Below are positions 1 through 6,341 of a DNA stretch of 9,263 bases, piece by piece (the first letter of the stretch is position 1; each line of letters opens with the position of its first letter). Origin of the DNA: an uncultured Asticcacaulis sp. (GTDB lineage Bacteria; Pseudomonadota; Alphaproteobacteria; Caulobacterales; Caulobacteraceae); contig CAMLLA010000144.1 in assembly GCA_946480525.1 (NCBI GenBank), positions 1 through 9,263 of the forward strand, in the 5' to 3' direction. The translations under genes and the position numbers were made by a program. The notes beneath the pieces were generated by a model. It worked only from the letters and a program-made list of their open reading frames with translations, ran no database searches and had not been told where the DNA came from.

Positions 1-338
1 CGGTGCTTCAGGTCGTGCGTGCCGAAACCCTGGAAGAGGCCATCGCACTGCCCTCGAACCACGCCTACGGCAACGGCGTCGCCATCTTCACCCGCAACGG
101 TCTGGCGGCACGCGAATTCGCCACCAGGGTCAATGTCGGCATGGTCGGCATCAACGTGCCGATTCCGGTGCCGGTGGCCTATCACAGTTTTGGCGGCTGG
201 AAGCGCTCGGCCTTCGGCGACATGAACCAGTACGGCGAAGACGGCGTGCGTTTCTATACCAAGGTCAAGACGGTCACCCAGCGCTGGCCCGATGGCGACC
301 TGGGCGACCAGGCGTTTGTTATTCCGACGATGCGCTGA
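1..338 (+). CDS. mmsA: Methylmalonate-semialdehyde dehydrogenase (CoA-acylating), C-terminal end, 5'-truncated by the window
   Basis: This is the last ~112 codons of an aldehyde dehydrogenase-fold enzyme; the gene enters from the left edge, with the first full codon at position 3. The family oxidises methylmalonate semialdehyde to propionyl-CoA with NAD+ and CoA, the last step of valine breakdown, and also acts on malonate semialdehyde in inositol breakdown. The visible part carries the MMSDH C-terminal block: [20 protein letters not shown], then WKRSAFGD and the tail [16 protein letters not shown]. The catalytic cysteine and NAD-binding region lie outside the window. The three genes downstream on the same strand are valine-pathway genes, which favours the valine role over inositol. 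The stop is TGA at 336-338. A repeat-filled gap of 149 bp separates it from the next gene, so co-transcription is likely but not proven. Confidence 0.93.
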   Translation, partial: VLQVVRAETLEEAIALPSNHAYGNGVAIFTRNGLAAREFATRVNVGMVGINVPIPVPVAYHSFGGWKRSAFGDMNQYGEDGVRFYTKVKTVTQRWPDGDLGDQAFVIPTMR

Positions 339-354
339 GGACGATGAACAGATT

Positions 355-470
355 CTCTTCTCCCCACCTGAGGGGAGAAGGTGGCTCACCTTGGTGAGCC
401 GGATGAGGGGTTGGTTCCGCGCGGACAAACCACTCACCCTAGCCCTCTCCCCTTGAAAGGGGCGAGGGGA
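355..470. repeat. Compound palindromic intergenic repeat with four hairpins
   Basis: The gap between mmsA and the acyl-CoA dehydrogenase gene is almost filled by successive inverted repeats. Hairpin 1 is a perfect 9-bp stem, 357-365 with 372-380 (CTTCTCCCC), and a 6-nt loop. Hairpin 2 is a perfect 8-bp stem, 383-390 with 393-400 (GGCTCACC), and a 2-nt spacer. Hairpin 3 is imperfect: 402-414 pairs with 426-438 at 10 of 13 positions and encloses the palindrome TCCGCGCGGA (416-425). Hairpin 4 pairs 443-452 with 459-468 with one mismatch and a 6-nt loop. The two ends (CTCCCC...GGGGAG and CTCTCCCC...GGGGCGAG) resemble each other. From memory, repeats of the type GAGAAGGTGGC...GGATGAGGGG are dispersed in many alphaproteobacterial genomes; I infer this is one copy. 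It could fold in the operon mRNA and affect its stability. Confidence 0.75.
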
Positions 471-487
471 CTTATCGAGGGTGGACC

Positions 488-1621
488 ATGATCTTAACCG
501 AAGACCAGCTACTCATCCAGGACACGGCGAAGCGTTTCGCCTACGACCGCCTGCGCCCGAACGCCGGCGATTGGGACGAACGCAAGCACTTCCCGGTCGA
601 CGTCATGCGCGAAGCGGCGGCGCTTGGATTCGCATCCATCTACACCCGCGAAGACCGTGGCGGTTCCGGCCTGTCTCGCCTCGACGCCGTTCTGATCTTC
701 GAGCAGCTGTCGCGCGGTTGTATCGCCACGGCGGCCTTTCTGTCGATCCACAATATGTGCACCTGGATGATCGACAGCTTCGGCTCAGAAGCCCAGCGCG
801 GGCACTGGCTGCCGAAACTGGTCGGCATGGACGCCATTGCCAGCTACTGCCTGACCGAACCCGGCAGCGGATCGGATGCCGCCGCCTTAGCCACGCGCGC
901 CGTCCGTGACGGCGAGGGCTATCTGCTCAATGGCTCAAAGCAGTTCATTTCCGGCGCAGGCGTGTCGGACCTCTATATCGTTATGGCGCGCACGGGCGGA
1001 GACGGCCCCAAGGGCGTTTCGGCCTTCGTTGTCCCGAAGGATACACCGGGCCTGAGCTTCGGCGCCAATGAGAAGAAGATGGGCTGGAACGCCCAGCCGA
1101 CGCGTCAGGTTCTTTTCGACAATCTCCGCATCCCGGCAGGAAACCGGCTGGGCGAAGAAGGGCAGGGCTTTACCTTCGCCATGAAGGGGCTCGACGGCGG
1201 TCGGCTGAATATTGCCGCGTGCAGCTTGGGTGGCGCTCAGGACGCCCTCGATCGCGCGCGCGACTATGCCGGACAACGCAAGCAGTTTGGCAGGACGCTC
1301 GACACCTTCCAGGCAACACAGTTCAGGCTGGCCGATATGGAAACCGAACTTCAGGCGGCGCGCTCGCTGCTTTACGACGCCGCGCAAAGGCTGGACGCAA
1401 AAGCGCCCGATGCCACCAAGTGGTGCGCCATGGCCAAGCGCTTCGTCACTGATACGGGCTCAAAGGTCGCCAATGATGCGCTGCAAATCTACGGCGGTTA
1501 TGGTTACCTGCATGACTATGGCGTCGAGCGCATCGTCCGCGATCTGCGCGTGCATCAAATCCTCGAAGGCACCAACGAAATCATGCGCGTTATTATCGCC
1601 CGGCATATGGAAACGACATGA
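488..1621 (+). CDS. Isobutyryl-CoA dehydrogenase (acyl-CoA dehydrogenase family)
   Basis: This FAD enzyme converts isobutyryl-CoA to methacrylyl-CoA in valine degradation, passing electrons to ETF. The 377-residue length is normal for an acyl-CoA dehydrogenase. Visible motifs are the first family signature CLTEPGSGSD (121-130), RKQFG (264-268), and the second signature QIYGGYGYLHDYGVERIVRD (333-352). The putative catalytic Glu360 sits in ILEGTNEI. Several stretches recall human ACAD8 (isobutyryl-CoA dehydrogenase) closely from memory, such as SIHNMC-WMIDSFG (86-99), LNGSK-FISGAG (147-158) and the RVHQILEG region (354-361), so I prefer isobutyryl-CoA over 2-methylbutyryl- or butyryl-CoA as substrate. 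The ATG has a GAGGG ribosome site at 477-481. The stop overlaps the next start as ATGA (1618-1621), which implies translational coupling. Confidence 0.93.
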   Translation: MILTEDQLLIQDTAKRFAYDRLRPNAGDWDERKHFPVDVMREAAALGFASIYTREDRGGSGLSRLDAVLIFEQLSRGCIATAAFLSIHNMCTWMIDSFGSEAQRGHWLPKLVGMDAIASYCLTEPGSGSDAAALATRAVRDGEGYLLNGSKQFISGAGVSDLYIVMARTGGDGPKGVSAFVVPKDTPGLSFGANEKKMGWNAQPTRQVLFDNLRIPAGNRLGEEGQGFTFAMKGLDGGRLNIAACSLGGAQDALDRARDYAGQRKQFGRTLDTFQATQFRLADMETELQAARSLLYDAAQRLDAKAPDATKWCAMAKRFVTDTGSKVANDALQIYGGYGYLHDYGVERIVRDLRVHQILEGTNEIMRVIIARHMETT

Positions 1622-2646
1622 GCGAAGTCATCACGCGCATAGAAAACGGCATTGGCCGGATCACGCTCAATCGGCCTAAGGCCCTGCACGCCCTGACAAC
1701 GGAGATGTGTGCGACCATGGCCGGGGCGCTCACGAAGTGGGAAGACGACGATGCGGTCCGCGCCGTCCTGGTTGACCATGCCGAAGGTACGCGCGGTTTC
1801 TGCGCGGGCGGGGATATCCGCAAGGTCGCCGAAAGCGGCCGCAAGGACGGCATCGAGGCGGCCGAGTTCTTCCGCGTCGAATACACGCTGAACAATCAGA
1901 TCAAGCACTACCCCAAGCCCTATATCGCCATCATGGACGGAGTCACCATGGGCGGAGGCGTCGGCATTTCCGTCCATGGCTCGCATCGCATCGTCACCGA
2001 GCGCACCATCTTCGCCATGCCGGAAACGGGGATCGGCCTGTTTCCCGATGTCGGTGGTGGCTGGTTCTTGCCACGCCTGGAAGGCGAGCTTGGCACTTGG
2101 CTTGCCCTGACCGGTGCGCAGTTGCGGGGCGGTGACGTTGTGGCGACAGGAATTGGCACCCACTTCGTACAGTCGGAGTGTATCGAAGCGCTGAAGCAGG
2201 CTCTGCTGACCCGGCAAAGCGTCGATGCCGCGCTGTCGGGGCTTACAGAGACCGTGCCGCAGTCGTCCTATGCGCCACATATAGCGGCCATCAACCGCTG
2301 CTTCGCGCACGATACGATGACACAGATATCCATCGCATTGAACCAGGATGGCAGCGAATGGGCGCTGAAGCAGGCGGAAATCCTGACCAAGCGTTCCCCA
2401 CAGTCTCTGGCGGTAGCACTCAAACAGTTGCGCGAAGGCCGCCGCATGACGTCGTTCGAAGATGTTATGAAGATGGAATATCGGCTGGCGTGCCGCATCA
2501 CCAGCACACGCGATTTCTCCGAAGGCGTACGGGCCGTTATCGAAGACAAGGACAATGCGCCTGACTGGCTGGCCGAGGTGGACCTGGGCTCATTGGTTGA
2601 ACATATGTTCGACTCCTTGGGCAGTATGGATTTGCAGCTGCCGTAG
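1618..2646 (+). CDS. 3-hydroxyisobutyryl-CoA hydrolase (HIBCH-type crotonase-fold protein)
   Basis: The predicted role is hydrolysis of 3-hydroxyisobutyryl-CoA to free 3-hydroxyisobutyrate and CoA in valine degradation. The 342-residue protein has the crotonase fold plus the C-terminal extension expected for HIBCH; plain enoyl-CoA hydratases are about 260 residues. Oxyanion-hole motifs are FCAGGD (61-66) and MGGG (111-114). The HIBCH segment FAMPETGIGLFPDVGGGWF (132-150) carries the expected catalytic Glu136 and Asp144. The end, SLGSMDLQLP, also resembles the human enzyme from memory. It is commonly auto-annotated as enoyl-CoA hydratase/isomerase, but the motifs point to the hydrolase. The start overlaps the upstream stop by 4 bp and only a weak GGAAA (1609-1613) precedes it, consistent with coupled translation. 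A separate methacrylyl-CoA hydratase is not present between these genes. Confidence 0.92.
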   Translation: MSEVITRIENGIGRITLNRPKALHALTTEMCATMAGALTKWEDDDAVRAVLVDHAEGTRGFCAGGDIRKVAESGRKDGIEAAEFFRVEYTLNNQIKHYPKPYIAIMDGVTMGGGVGISVHGSHRIVTERTIFAMPETGIGLFPDVGGGWFLPRLEGELGTWLALTGAQLRGGDVVATGIGTHFVQSECIEALKQALLTRQSVDAALSGLTETVPQSSYAPHIAAINRCFAHDTMTQISIALNQDGSEWALKQAEILTKRSPQSLAVALKQLREGRRMTSFEDVMKMEYRLACRITSTRDFSEGVRAVIEDKDNAPDWLAEVDLGSLVEHMFDSLGSMDLQLP

Positions 2647-2659
2647 AACGGAGGTGCCT

Positions 2660-3535
2660 ATGGAAATCGCGTTTATTGGCCTAGGCAATATGGGCTCGGG
2701 CATGGCCGTTAATCTCGTCAAAGTCGGCCATGGCATACGGGCGTTTGACCTGAGCGTGGAGGCCGTATCTCATGCTGTCGCCAATGGCGCCGTGGCAGCG
2801 GCAACAATCAACGAAGCGTGCCGAAACGTCGATGCCGTGGTGACCATGTTGCCGGCTGCCCAGCACGTCCTGTCGGTCCATGATGAGGTCCGCAACACCG
2901 CGCCATCTTCGGCGCTGCTGATCGATTGCTCGACAATAGATGTCGCCAGTGCCCGAACTGCCCACGACAAGGCGTGTGCCACCGGTTTCGACATGGTCGA
3001 TGCGCCGGTTTCCGGTGGTGTTGCGGCCGCCAATGCCGGTACGCTGACTTTTATGGTTGGCGGCGACAAGCCAGCGTTCGACCGCGCCCATCCTATCCTC
3101 AGCGCCATGGGCAAGGCCGTGATTCACGCCGGTGGTCCGGGCGCGGGCCAGGCCGCCAAGATCTGCAACAACATGCTTTTGGCGATTACAATGATCGGAA
3201 CCTGCGAGGCCTTTGCGCTTGCGGAAAAGCTGGGCCTCGATGACCAGGTCTTCTTCGATATCGCATCGAAAGCCTCGGGCCAGAACTGGTCGCTGACCAG
3301 CTACTGTCCTGTGCCGGGTCCCGTGCCGGCGTCGCCAGCCAACAATGGCTATAAGCCCGGCTTCATGGCGGGACTGATGCTCAAGGATCTGACCCTGGCC
3401 ATGCAGGCCGCGCGAATGTCCGAAGCCGACACGCCGCTCGGCGCGCAAGCCTACGCCCTTTATGAGGCCTTGTGTGCCGATGGTCATGCGCATCAGGACT
3501 TTTCGATTATGATGGAGCGTATCCGCGGTACCTGA
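2660..3535 (+). CDS. mmsB: 3-hydroxyisobutyrate dehydrogenase
   Basis: This NAD+-dependent enzyme of the beta-hydroxyacid dehydrogenase family oxidises 3-hydroxyisobutyrate to methylmalonate semialdehyde, the substrate of MmsA encoded upstream. The 291-residue protein begins with the Rossmann motif GLGNMGSGMA (7-16). The substrate-binding motif DAPVSGG is at 114-120. Catalytic Lys167 and Asn171 lie in GAGQAAKICNN (161-171), and a late KDL is at 242-244. The segment with PVPGPVP (217-223) before the GF turn matches the family. I chose the ATG at 2660 because GGAGGT (2650-2655) sits four bases upstream and the Rossmann motif needs no more sequence; the frame stays open to 2555, but that part overlaps the upstream gene and encodes an implausible Trp/Cys-rich stretch. 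The spacing to the upstream stop is 13 bp, so it is in the same operon. Confidence 0.95.
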   Translation: MEIAFIGLGNMGSGMAVNLVKVGHGIRAFDLSVEAVSHAVANGAVAAATINEACRNVDAVVTMLPAAQHVLSVHDEVRNTAPSSALLIDCSTIDVASARTAHDKACATGFDMVDAPVSGGVAAANAGTLTFMVGGDKPAFDRAHPILSAMGKAVIHAGGPGAGQAAKICNNMLLAITMIGTCEAFALAEKLGLDDQVFFDIASKASGQNWSLTSYCPVPGPVPASPANNGYKPGFMAGLMLKDLTLAMQAARMSEADTPLGAQAYALYEALCADGHAHQDFSIMMERIRGT

Positions 3536-3593
3536 CACTCGCCAGCCGGGCGTATCGCTGCTAGAATACACTCAGGCAATCGGGGAAACCACC

Positions 3594-4082
3594 ATGCTAC
3601 ACGCGGGCCGGATCATAAGCGTTATCGCGGCCGTCATGGCGGCCGCCTCAGCGCACGCCGTGGAGCGCGAGAGCCGGTTGCAGGACGTGCCGATGGCCGT
3701 CGCCGTTTTTGACAAGGTCAACCTGGAACGCGTGAACGCCGGCTGTGGCGACCTGAAAACCAACGAACGGCTTATAGACGCGGCGCGCAAGCACAGCGAA
3801 GACATGGCGCTGGCCGACTTTATCGGTCACGTCGGCAGCGACGGATCGACCGTCGGCAAACGCGCCAATGCCAATGGGTATTACTTCATCCTGATCGGTG
3901 AAAATATCAGCGATGGCGACGCTTCGGCGGAAGAGATCGTCGACGCCTGGATGGCCAGCATGCGCCACCGCGAGAACATACTGAACTGCCGCTACGAAGA
4001 GACGGGCATCTGGGTGACGCCCGGGCGTAACGGCAGGGGGCTGTACTGGACCCAGGTTTTCGCGGTTCCCTACCGGCGCTGA
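3594..4082 (+). CDS. Secreted CAP-domain (SCP/PR-1-like) protein
   Basis: This 162-residue protein has a likely Sec signal peptide (about 1-22, hydrophobic core IISVIAAVMAAASA, cleavage near AHA), then one compact CAP domain. The family features are visible: AARKHSEDMA (63-72) with His67, GENI (102-105) with Glu103, and the block WMASMRHRENIL (119-130) with His125 followed by YEETGIWV (134-141). These residues fit the usual His/Glu cavity of CAP domains; Cys51 and Cys132 could form a disulfide after export. The molecular function of bacterial CAP proteins is mostly unknown, so none is assigned. The ATG is preceded by GGGGAAA (3582-3588). It lies 58 bp after mmsB on the same strand and may be read through from that operon or have its own promoter; no metabolic link to valine is evident. 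Its stop directly abuts the stop of the convergent gene. Confidence 0.88.
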   Translation: MLHAGRIISVIAAVMAAASAHAVERESRLQDVPMAVAVFDKVNLERVNAGCGDLKTNERLIDAARKHSEDMALADFIGHVGSDGSTVGKRANANGYYFILIGENISDGDASAEEIVDAWMASMRHRENILNCRYEETGIWVTPGRNGRGLYWTQVFAVPYRR

Positions 4083-4840
4083 TCACTTGCCGCCGCAGCA
4101 GGCCGTTTTTGCCTTCGTATCCTCATACTTGTCATGATGCCGGACCCAGTCGCTCAGGTCGCCATTTGGCCCCGTCTCGTTGCGGCCAAGCGGCGTGAGA
4201 TCGAGCAGGCCGAGGGCGCCAGAAACTTCGGTGCCGCGCGCATAGCACGAATAGGTGTGATAGACCGCGCCATCGGCGCCCTTCACGAAGACTGAGATGC
4301 CTGGCAGTTCGTCGCAGGCGTAGGCGTCCTCGTGGAAATTGTAGATGACGCGGCCCGCTGCCTTTTGCGCTTCTGTGAAGGAAACCTGATAGTCATAGTT
4401 GAAGTCACTGCCGTGTGATGACACCCAGTCGAACGCCCAGCCCATGCGCGCCTTGAACGCTTCGATCTTGTCGAGTGGCGCGCGGGCCACGACCGTGAAC
4501 TTGACATCGTGGTTCTGCAGATGAACCCAGATGCCGTGCATGTGGTCTGCGCCGAATGAGCAGCCGACGCAGCCCTCGTCCCATGCGGGATCGAACATGA
4601 AGTGCTGGATGATAAGCTGGTTACGGCCTTCGAACAGGTCACTGAGCGTACGCGGACCGTCCGGTGTATTGAAGACATAGAGCTTGTCCACCCTGACCCA
4701 GGGCAGGGTGCGCCGTTCCTCCGCCAGGGCGTCCATCTGGCGCAACAGGTCCTTCTCTTTTTCCAGCAGGGCGCGGCGGCCGTCAGCCAGTCTTCGCGTG
4801 ACGCAATCTTCGGAAAAGCGAGCTGAGCGGCGGGATCCAT
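4083..4840 (-). pseudogene. DUF899 thioredoxin-fold protein, frame broken by one missing base near the N-terminus
   Basis: DUF899 proteins are thioredoxin-like, predicted dithiol-disulfide oxidoreductases of unproven substrate. The ATG at 4840 has a good AGAGGA ribosome site (4851-4846) and begins MDPAAQLAFPKIASREDWLTA, a normal DUF899 start. The remaining family sequence is in the -1 frame: RRALLEKEKDLLRQMDALAEERRTLPW..., then FEGRNQLIIQHFMFDP, the CVGC dithiol motif in DEGCVGCSFGAD, RMGWAFDWVSSHGSDFN, and a Cys-rich end CCGGK. Adding one C next to 4777-4781 (minus strand GGCC|GCC) would restore a continuous 252-residue protein reading WLTARRALLEKEK. The 758-bp span is one base short of a multiple of three. 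Either the gene is truly broken, or the base is an assembly error, or the body is made from an internal start (TTG 4745 or ATG 4736) or by frameshifting. It follows the TetR gene by 15 bp, probably as an operon. Confidence 0.85.
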
Positions 4841-4855
4841 GACTTTCCTCTGTTA

Positions 4856-5461
4856 TTACGGACGTAAACTGTTCAGATAAACAACAACTTGCCTGACGCC
4901 TGCACGCAGGATGGCGGGGTCCTGGGCCGTCTTGGCGAGTGAAATGAAACCCTCATAGGCGGCCACCATGAACATGGCGGCTTCGCGCGCGTCGATATCG
5001 CGGCGGACCTTGTCATTTGCCTGGCCCAGCCGCAGGGCATCGGCGACGCCGCCGATCCATTCGCTGAACAGCCGGTTGAGTTTTCCCCGGAAAACGTCGT
5101 CGATGGGGGACATTTCCTGCGCGAGATTATTGAGCGGGCAGCCGCCGGCGACGGCTTCATCGCTGAACGATGTCCCTTCGACAATACTGATCAGCGCGTC
5201 GATCGGATCGTCGATGTCGTCCAGTGGCGCCAACCACTTGTCGCTGGTTATTTTTGCGATGAACTGGTCGATGACAGCGTGGCCAAGAGCCTCCTTACTG
5301 TCGAAGTGGTGATAGAGCGCGCCCTTGGTCACGCCGGCGCGGCCCAGGATGCTGTTCAGGTCGCTGCCCTGATAACCCGTTGTATAGATTTCCGAAAATG
5401 CGGCGGCCAACAGGCGTTCGCGCGTTCGGGCAGGGTTTTTTCGTGACAGGGAAATATTCAT
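4856..5461 (-). CDS. TetR/AcrR-family transcriptional repressor
   Basis: This 201-residue regulator has the N-terminal TetR helix-turn-helix: ARTRERLLAAAFSEIYTTGY (11-30), then LNSILGRAGVTKGALYHHFDSKEAL (35-59), where the recognition helix lies around TKGALYHHF. The C-terminal ligand domain carries GGCPLNNLAQEMS (about 105-117), common in a subgroup of AcrR-like proteins; the ligand cannot be read from sequence. The ATG at 5461 is forced, because an in-frame TGA lies a few codons upstream and no other start is available before the HTH. There is no Shine-Dalgarno, and the start codon is inside a palindrome (5459-5474), suggesting autorepression and a leaderless or very short-leader mRNA. It is followed 15 bp downstream by the DUF899 gene, the likely co-regulated target. 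The WYL regulator is divergent from it. Confidence 0.93.
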   Translation of the reverse strand: MNISLSRKNPARTRERLLAAAFSEIYTTGYQGSDLNSILGRAGVTKGALYHHFDSKEALGHAVIDQFIAKITSDKWLAPLDDIDDPIDALISIVEGTSFSDEAVAGGCPLNNLAQEMSPIDDVFRGKLNRLFSEWIGGVADALRLGQANDKVRRDIDAREAAMFMVAAYEGFISLAKTAQDPAILRAGVRQVVVYLNSLRP

Positions 5462-5474
5462 ACCAAATGGTATG
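5459..5474. promoter_or_regulatory. Probable TetR operator overlapping the TetR start codon
   Basis: The sequence CATACCAAATGGTATG has perfect 7-bp arms (CATACCA / TGGTATG) around a 2-base centre. Its left end is the complement of the TetR ATG. Size and symmetry suit a TetR-family dimer site, and the position would block both transcription initiation and, if leaderless, the first codon. Autoregulation is inferred from position; no binding is shown. Confidence 0.65.
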
Positions 5475-5497
5475 TATCAACGATATGTGAAAGTCAA
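5462..5497 (-). promoter_or_regulatory. Candidate promoter of the TetR-DUF899 operon
   Basis: On the minus strand a -35-like TTGACT lies at 5497-5492. A -10 element spaced 17-19 bases away (CATACC 5474-5469 or TACCAT 5472-5467) would fall inside the operator palindrome and put the transcript start at or within a few bases of the ATG. An alternative pair is TTGCAA with TATCGT, 16 bases apart, a little further upstream. The -35 overlaps a perfect 10-bp palindrome CAAGCGCTTG (5495-5504), a possible second regulator site. Both -10 candidates are weak. Confidence 0.4.
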
Positions 5498-5561
5498 GCG
5501 CTTGCAATCGAGCAAAACATGCTGCCATAATTTGTCACTATGGTCCGCCAATATGGGATCA

Positions 5562-5583
5562 CAGTAAGCGTTTCAGTAAGCGT
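5562..5583. repeat. Tandem 10-bp direct repeat upstream of the WYL regulator
   Basis: CAGTAAGCGT occurs twice, at 5562-5571 and 5574-5583, with a 12-bp period and a TT spacer. It lies about 60 bp upstream of the WYL start codon in the divergent TetR/WYL gap (5462-5639). Two identical short sites about one helical turn apart are compatible with regulator binding, but no regulator can be assigned. The rest of this gap shows no convincing promoter for the WYL gene. Confidence 0.5.
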
Positions 5584-5639
5584 CCCCCTCCAAACCCGGC
5601 CGCAGTCCCTTCGATCGCGCCGTCGCTTATGAGACACCC

Positions 5640-6341
5640 ATGTCCCGCGCCACCCGCCTGCTTGACCTGCTGCAATTGCTTCGCCGCCACCGGTATCCGG
5701 TGGCAGGCGCAGACCTTGCCCAGGAACTCGATATTTCGCTCAGAACCCTCTACCGCGATATCGCCGCGCTTCAGGCGCAGGGGGCGCATATCGAGGGGGA
5801 GCCGGGGGTAGGCTATGTTCTCCGTCCGGGCTATATGCTGCCGCCGCTTATGTTCAGTCAGGAGGAACTGGAAGCCCTGGTGCTGGGCACGCGCTGGGTG
5901 GTGGACCGCGCCGACACGCGCCTGGCGGAAGCCGCGCAAAACGCCTTGACCAAGATTTCGGCCGTACTGCCCAGGGACGTCAGCGAAGGACTGGAATCGA
6001 CCGGCCTTCTGGTTGCCCCGTCATGGCCGCCCATGGAAAAGCCGATGGTCGACCTGGGCGACATGCGCGAAGCCATACGGCGTGAAACCTGCGTTGAAAT
6101 GGCCTATCTCGACCTCAAGGGGGTGGAGACCAATCGCATTGTCTGGCCGATCGCCCTTGGTTTCTTCGATCATGTCCGTCTGCTGATCGTCTGGTGCGAA
6201 CTGCGCAACAGTTTCCGCCATTTCCGCGCCGACCGCGTCCAGAGCTGGCAGCCGCTCGACAAGCGCTACCCCAAGCGGCGCGCGGCTTTGCTGAAGACGT
6301 GGAAGGCCGAGCGGGAAGCCGAAAGAGCGCATTATCAATAG
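5640..6341 (+). CDS. YafY-type transcriptional regulator with HTH and WYL domains
   Basis: This 233-residue protein has an N-terminal winged helix: RLLDLLQLLRRHRYPVAGADLA (6-27), then LDISLRTLYRDIAALQAQG (30-48) with the recognition helix around SLRTLYRDI, and the wing GEPGVGYVLRPGY (53-65). The linker PPLMFSQEELEAL (68-80) is typical of YafY proteins. A WYL domain follows: the WPIALGF-DHVRLLIVWCELR segment (169-189) and FRHFRADRVQ (192-201). WYL domains often sense small molecules or nucleic acid, but the effector here is unknown. Only a weak purine stretch (GAGA) precedes the ATG; the ATG at 5629 is in another frame. It is divergent from the TetR gene across a 178-bp gap, an arrangement that allows mutual control, although nothing proves it. 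Its stop codon lies inside an AT-rich repeat (6331-6349). Confidence 0.92.
   Translation: MSRATRLLDLLQLLRRHRYPVAGADLAQELDISLRTLYRDIAALQAQGAHIEGEPGVGYVLRPGYMLPPLMFSQEELEALVLGTRWVVDRADTRLAEAAQNALTKISAVLPRDVSEGLESTGLLVAPSWPPMEKPMVDLGDMREAIRRETCVEMAYLDLKGVETNRIVWPIALGFFDHVRLLIVWCELRNSFRHFRADRVQSWQPLDKRYPKRRAALLKTWKAEREAERAHYQ

Noticed and set aside
1555..2310. Long minus-strand open frame (251 codons) opposite the HIBCH gene
   Set aside because: It lies antisense to a gene with clear family motifs; the translation has no recognisable domain and is a typical GC-rich shadow frame.
2555..2659. N-terminal extension of MmsB by 35 residues
   Set aside because: It overlaps the upstream gene and reads as a Trp/Cys-rich stretch; GGAGGT before the ATG at 2660 and the Rossmann motif right after it fix the start.
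3532..3567. Promoter for the CAP-protein gene (CTGACA 3532-3537 with TAGAAT 3562-3567)
   Set aside because: The spacing is 24 bases, too long for a sigma-70-type promoter, and no better -35 fits TAGAAT.
2681..3571. Long minus-strand open frame (296 codons) opposite mmsB
   Set aside because: It is antisense to a well-supported dehydrogenase, and its product is Arg/Gly/His-rich with no family resemblance.
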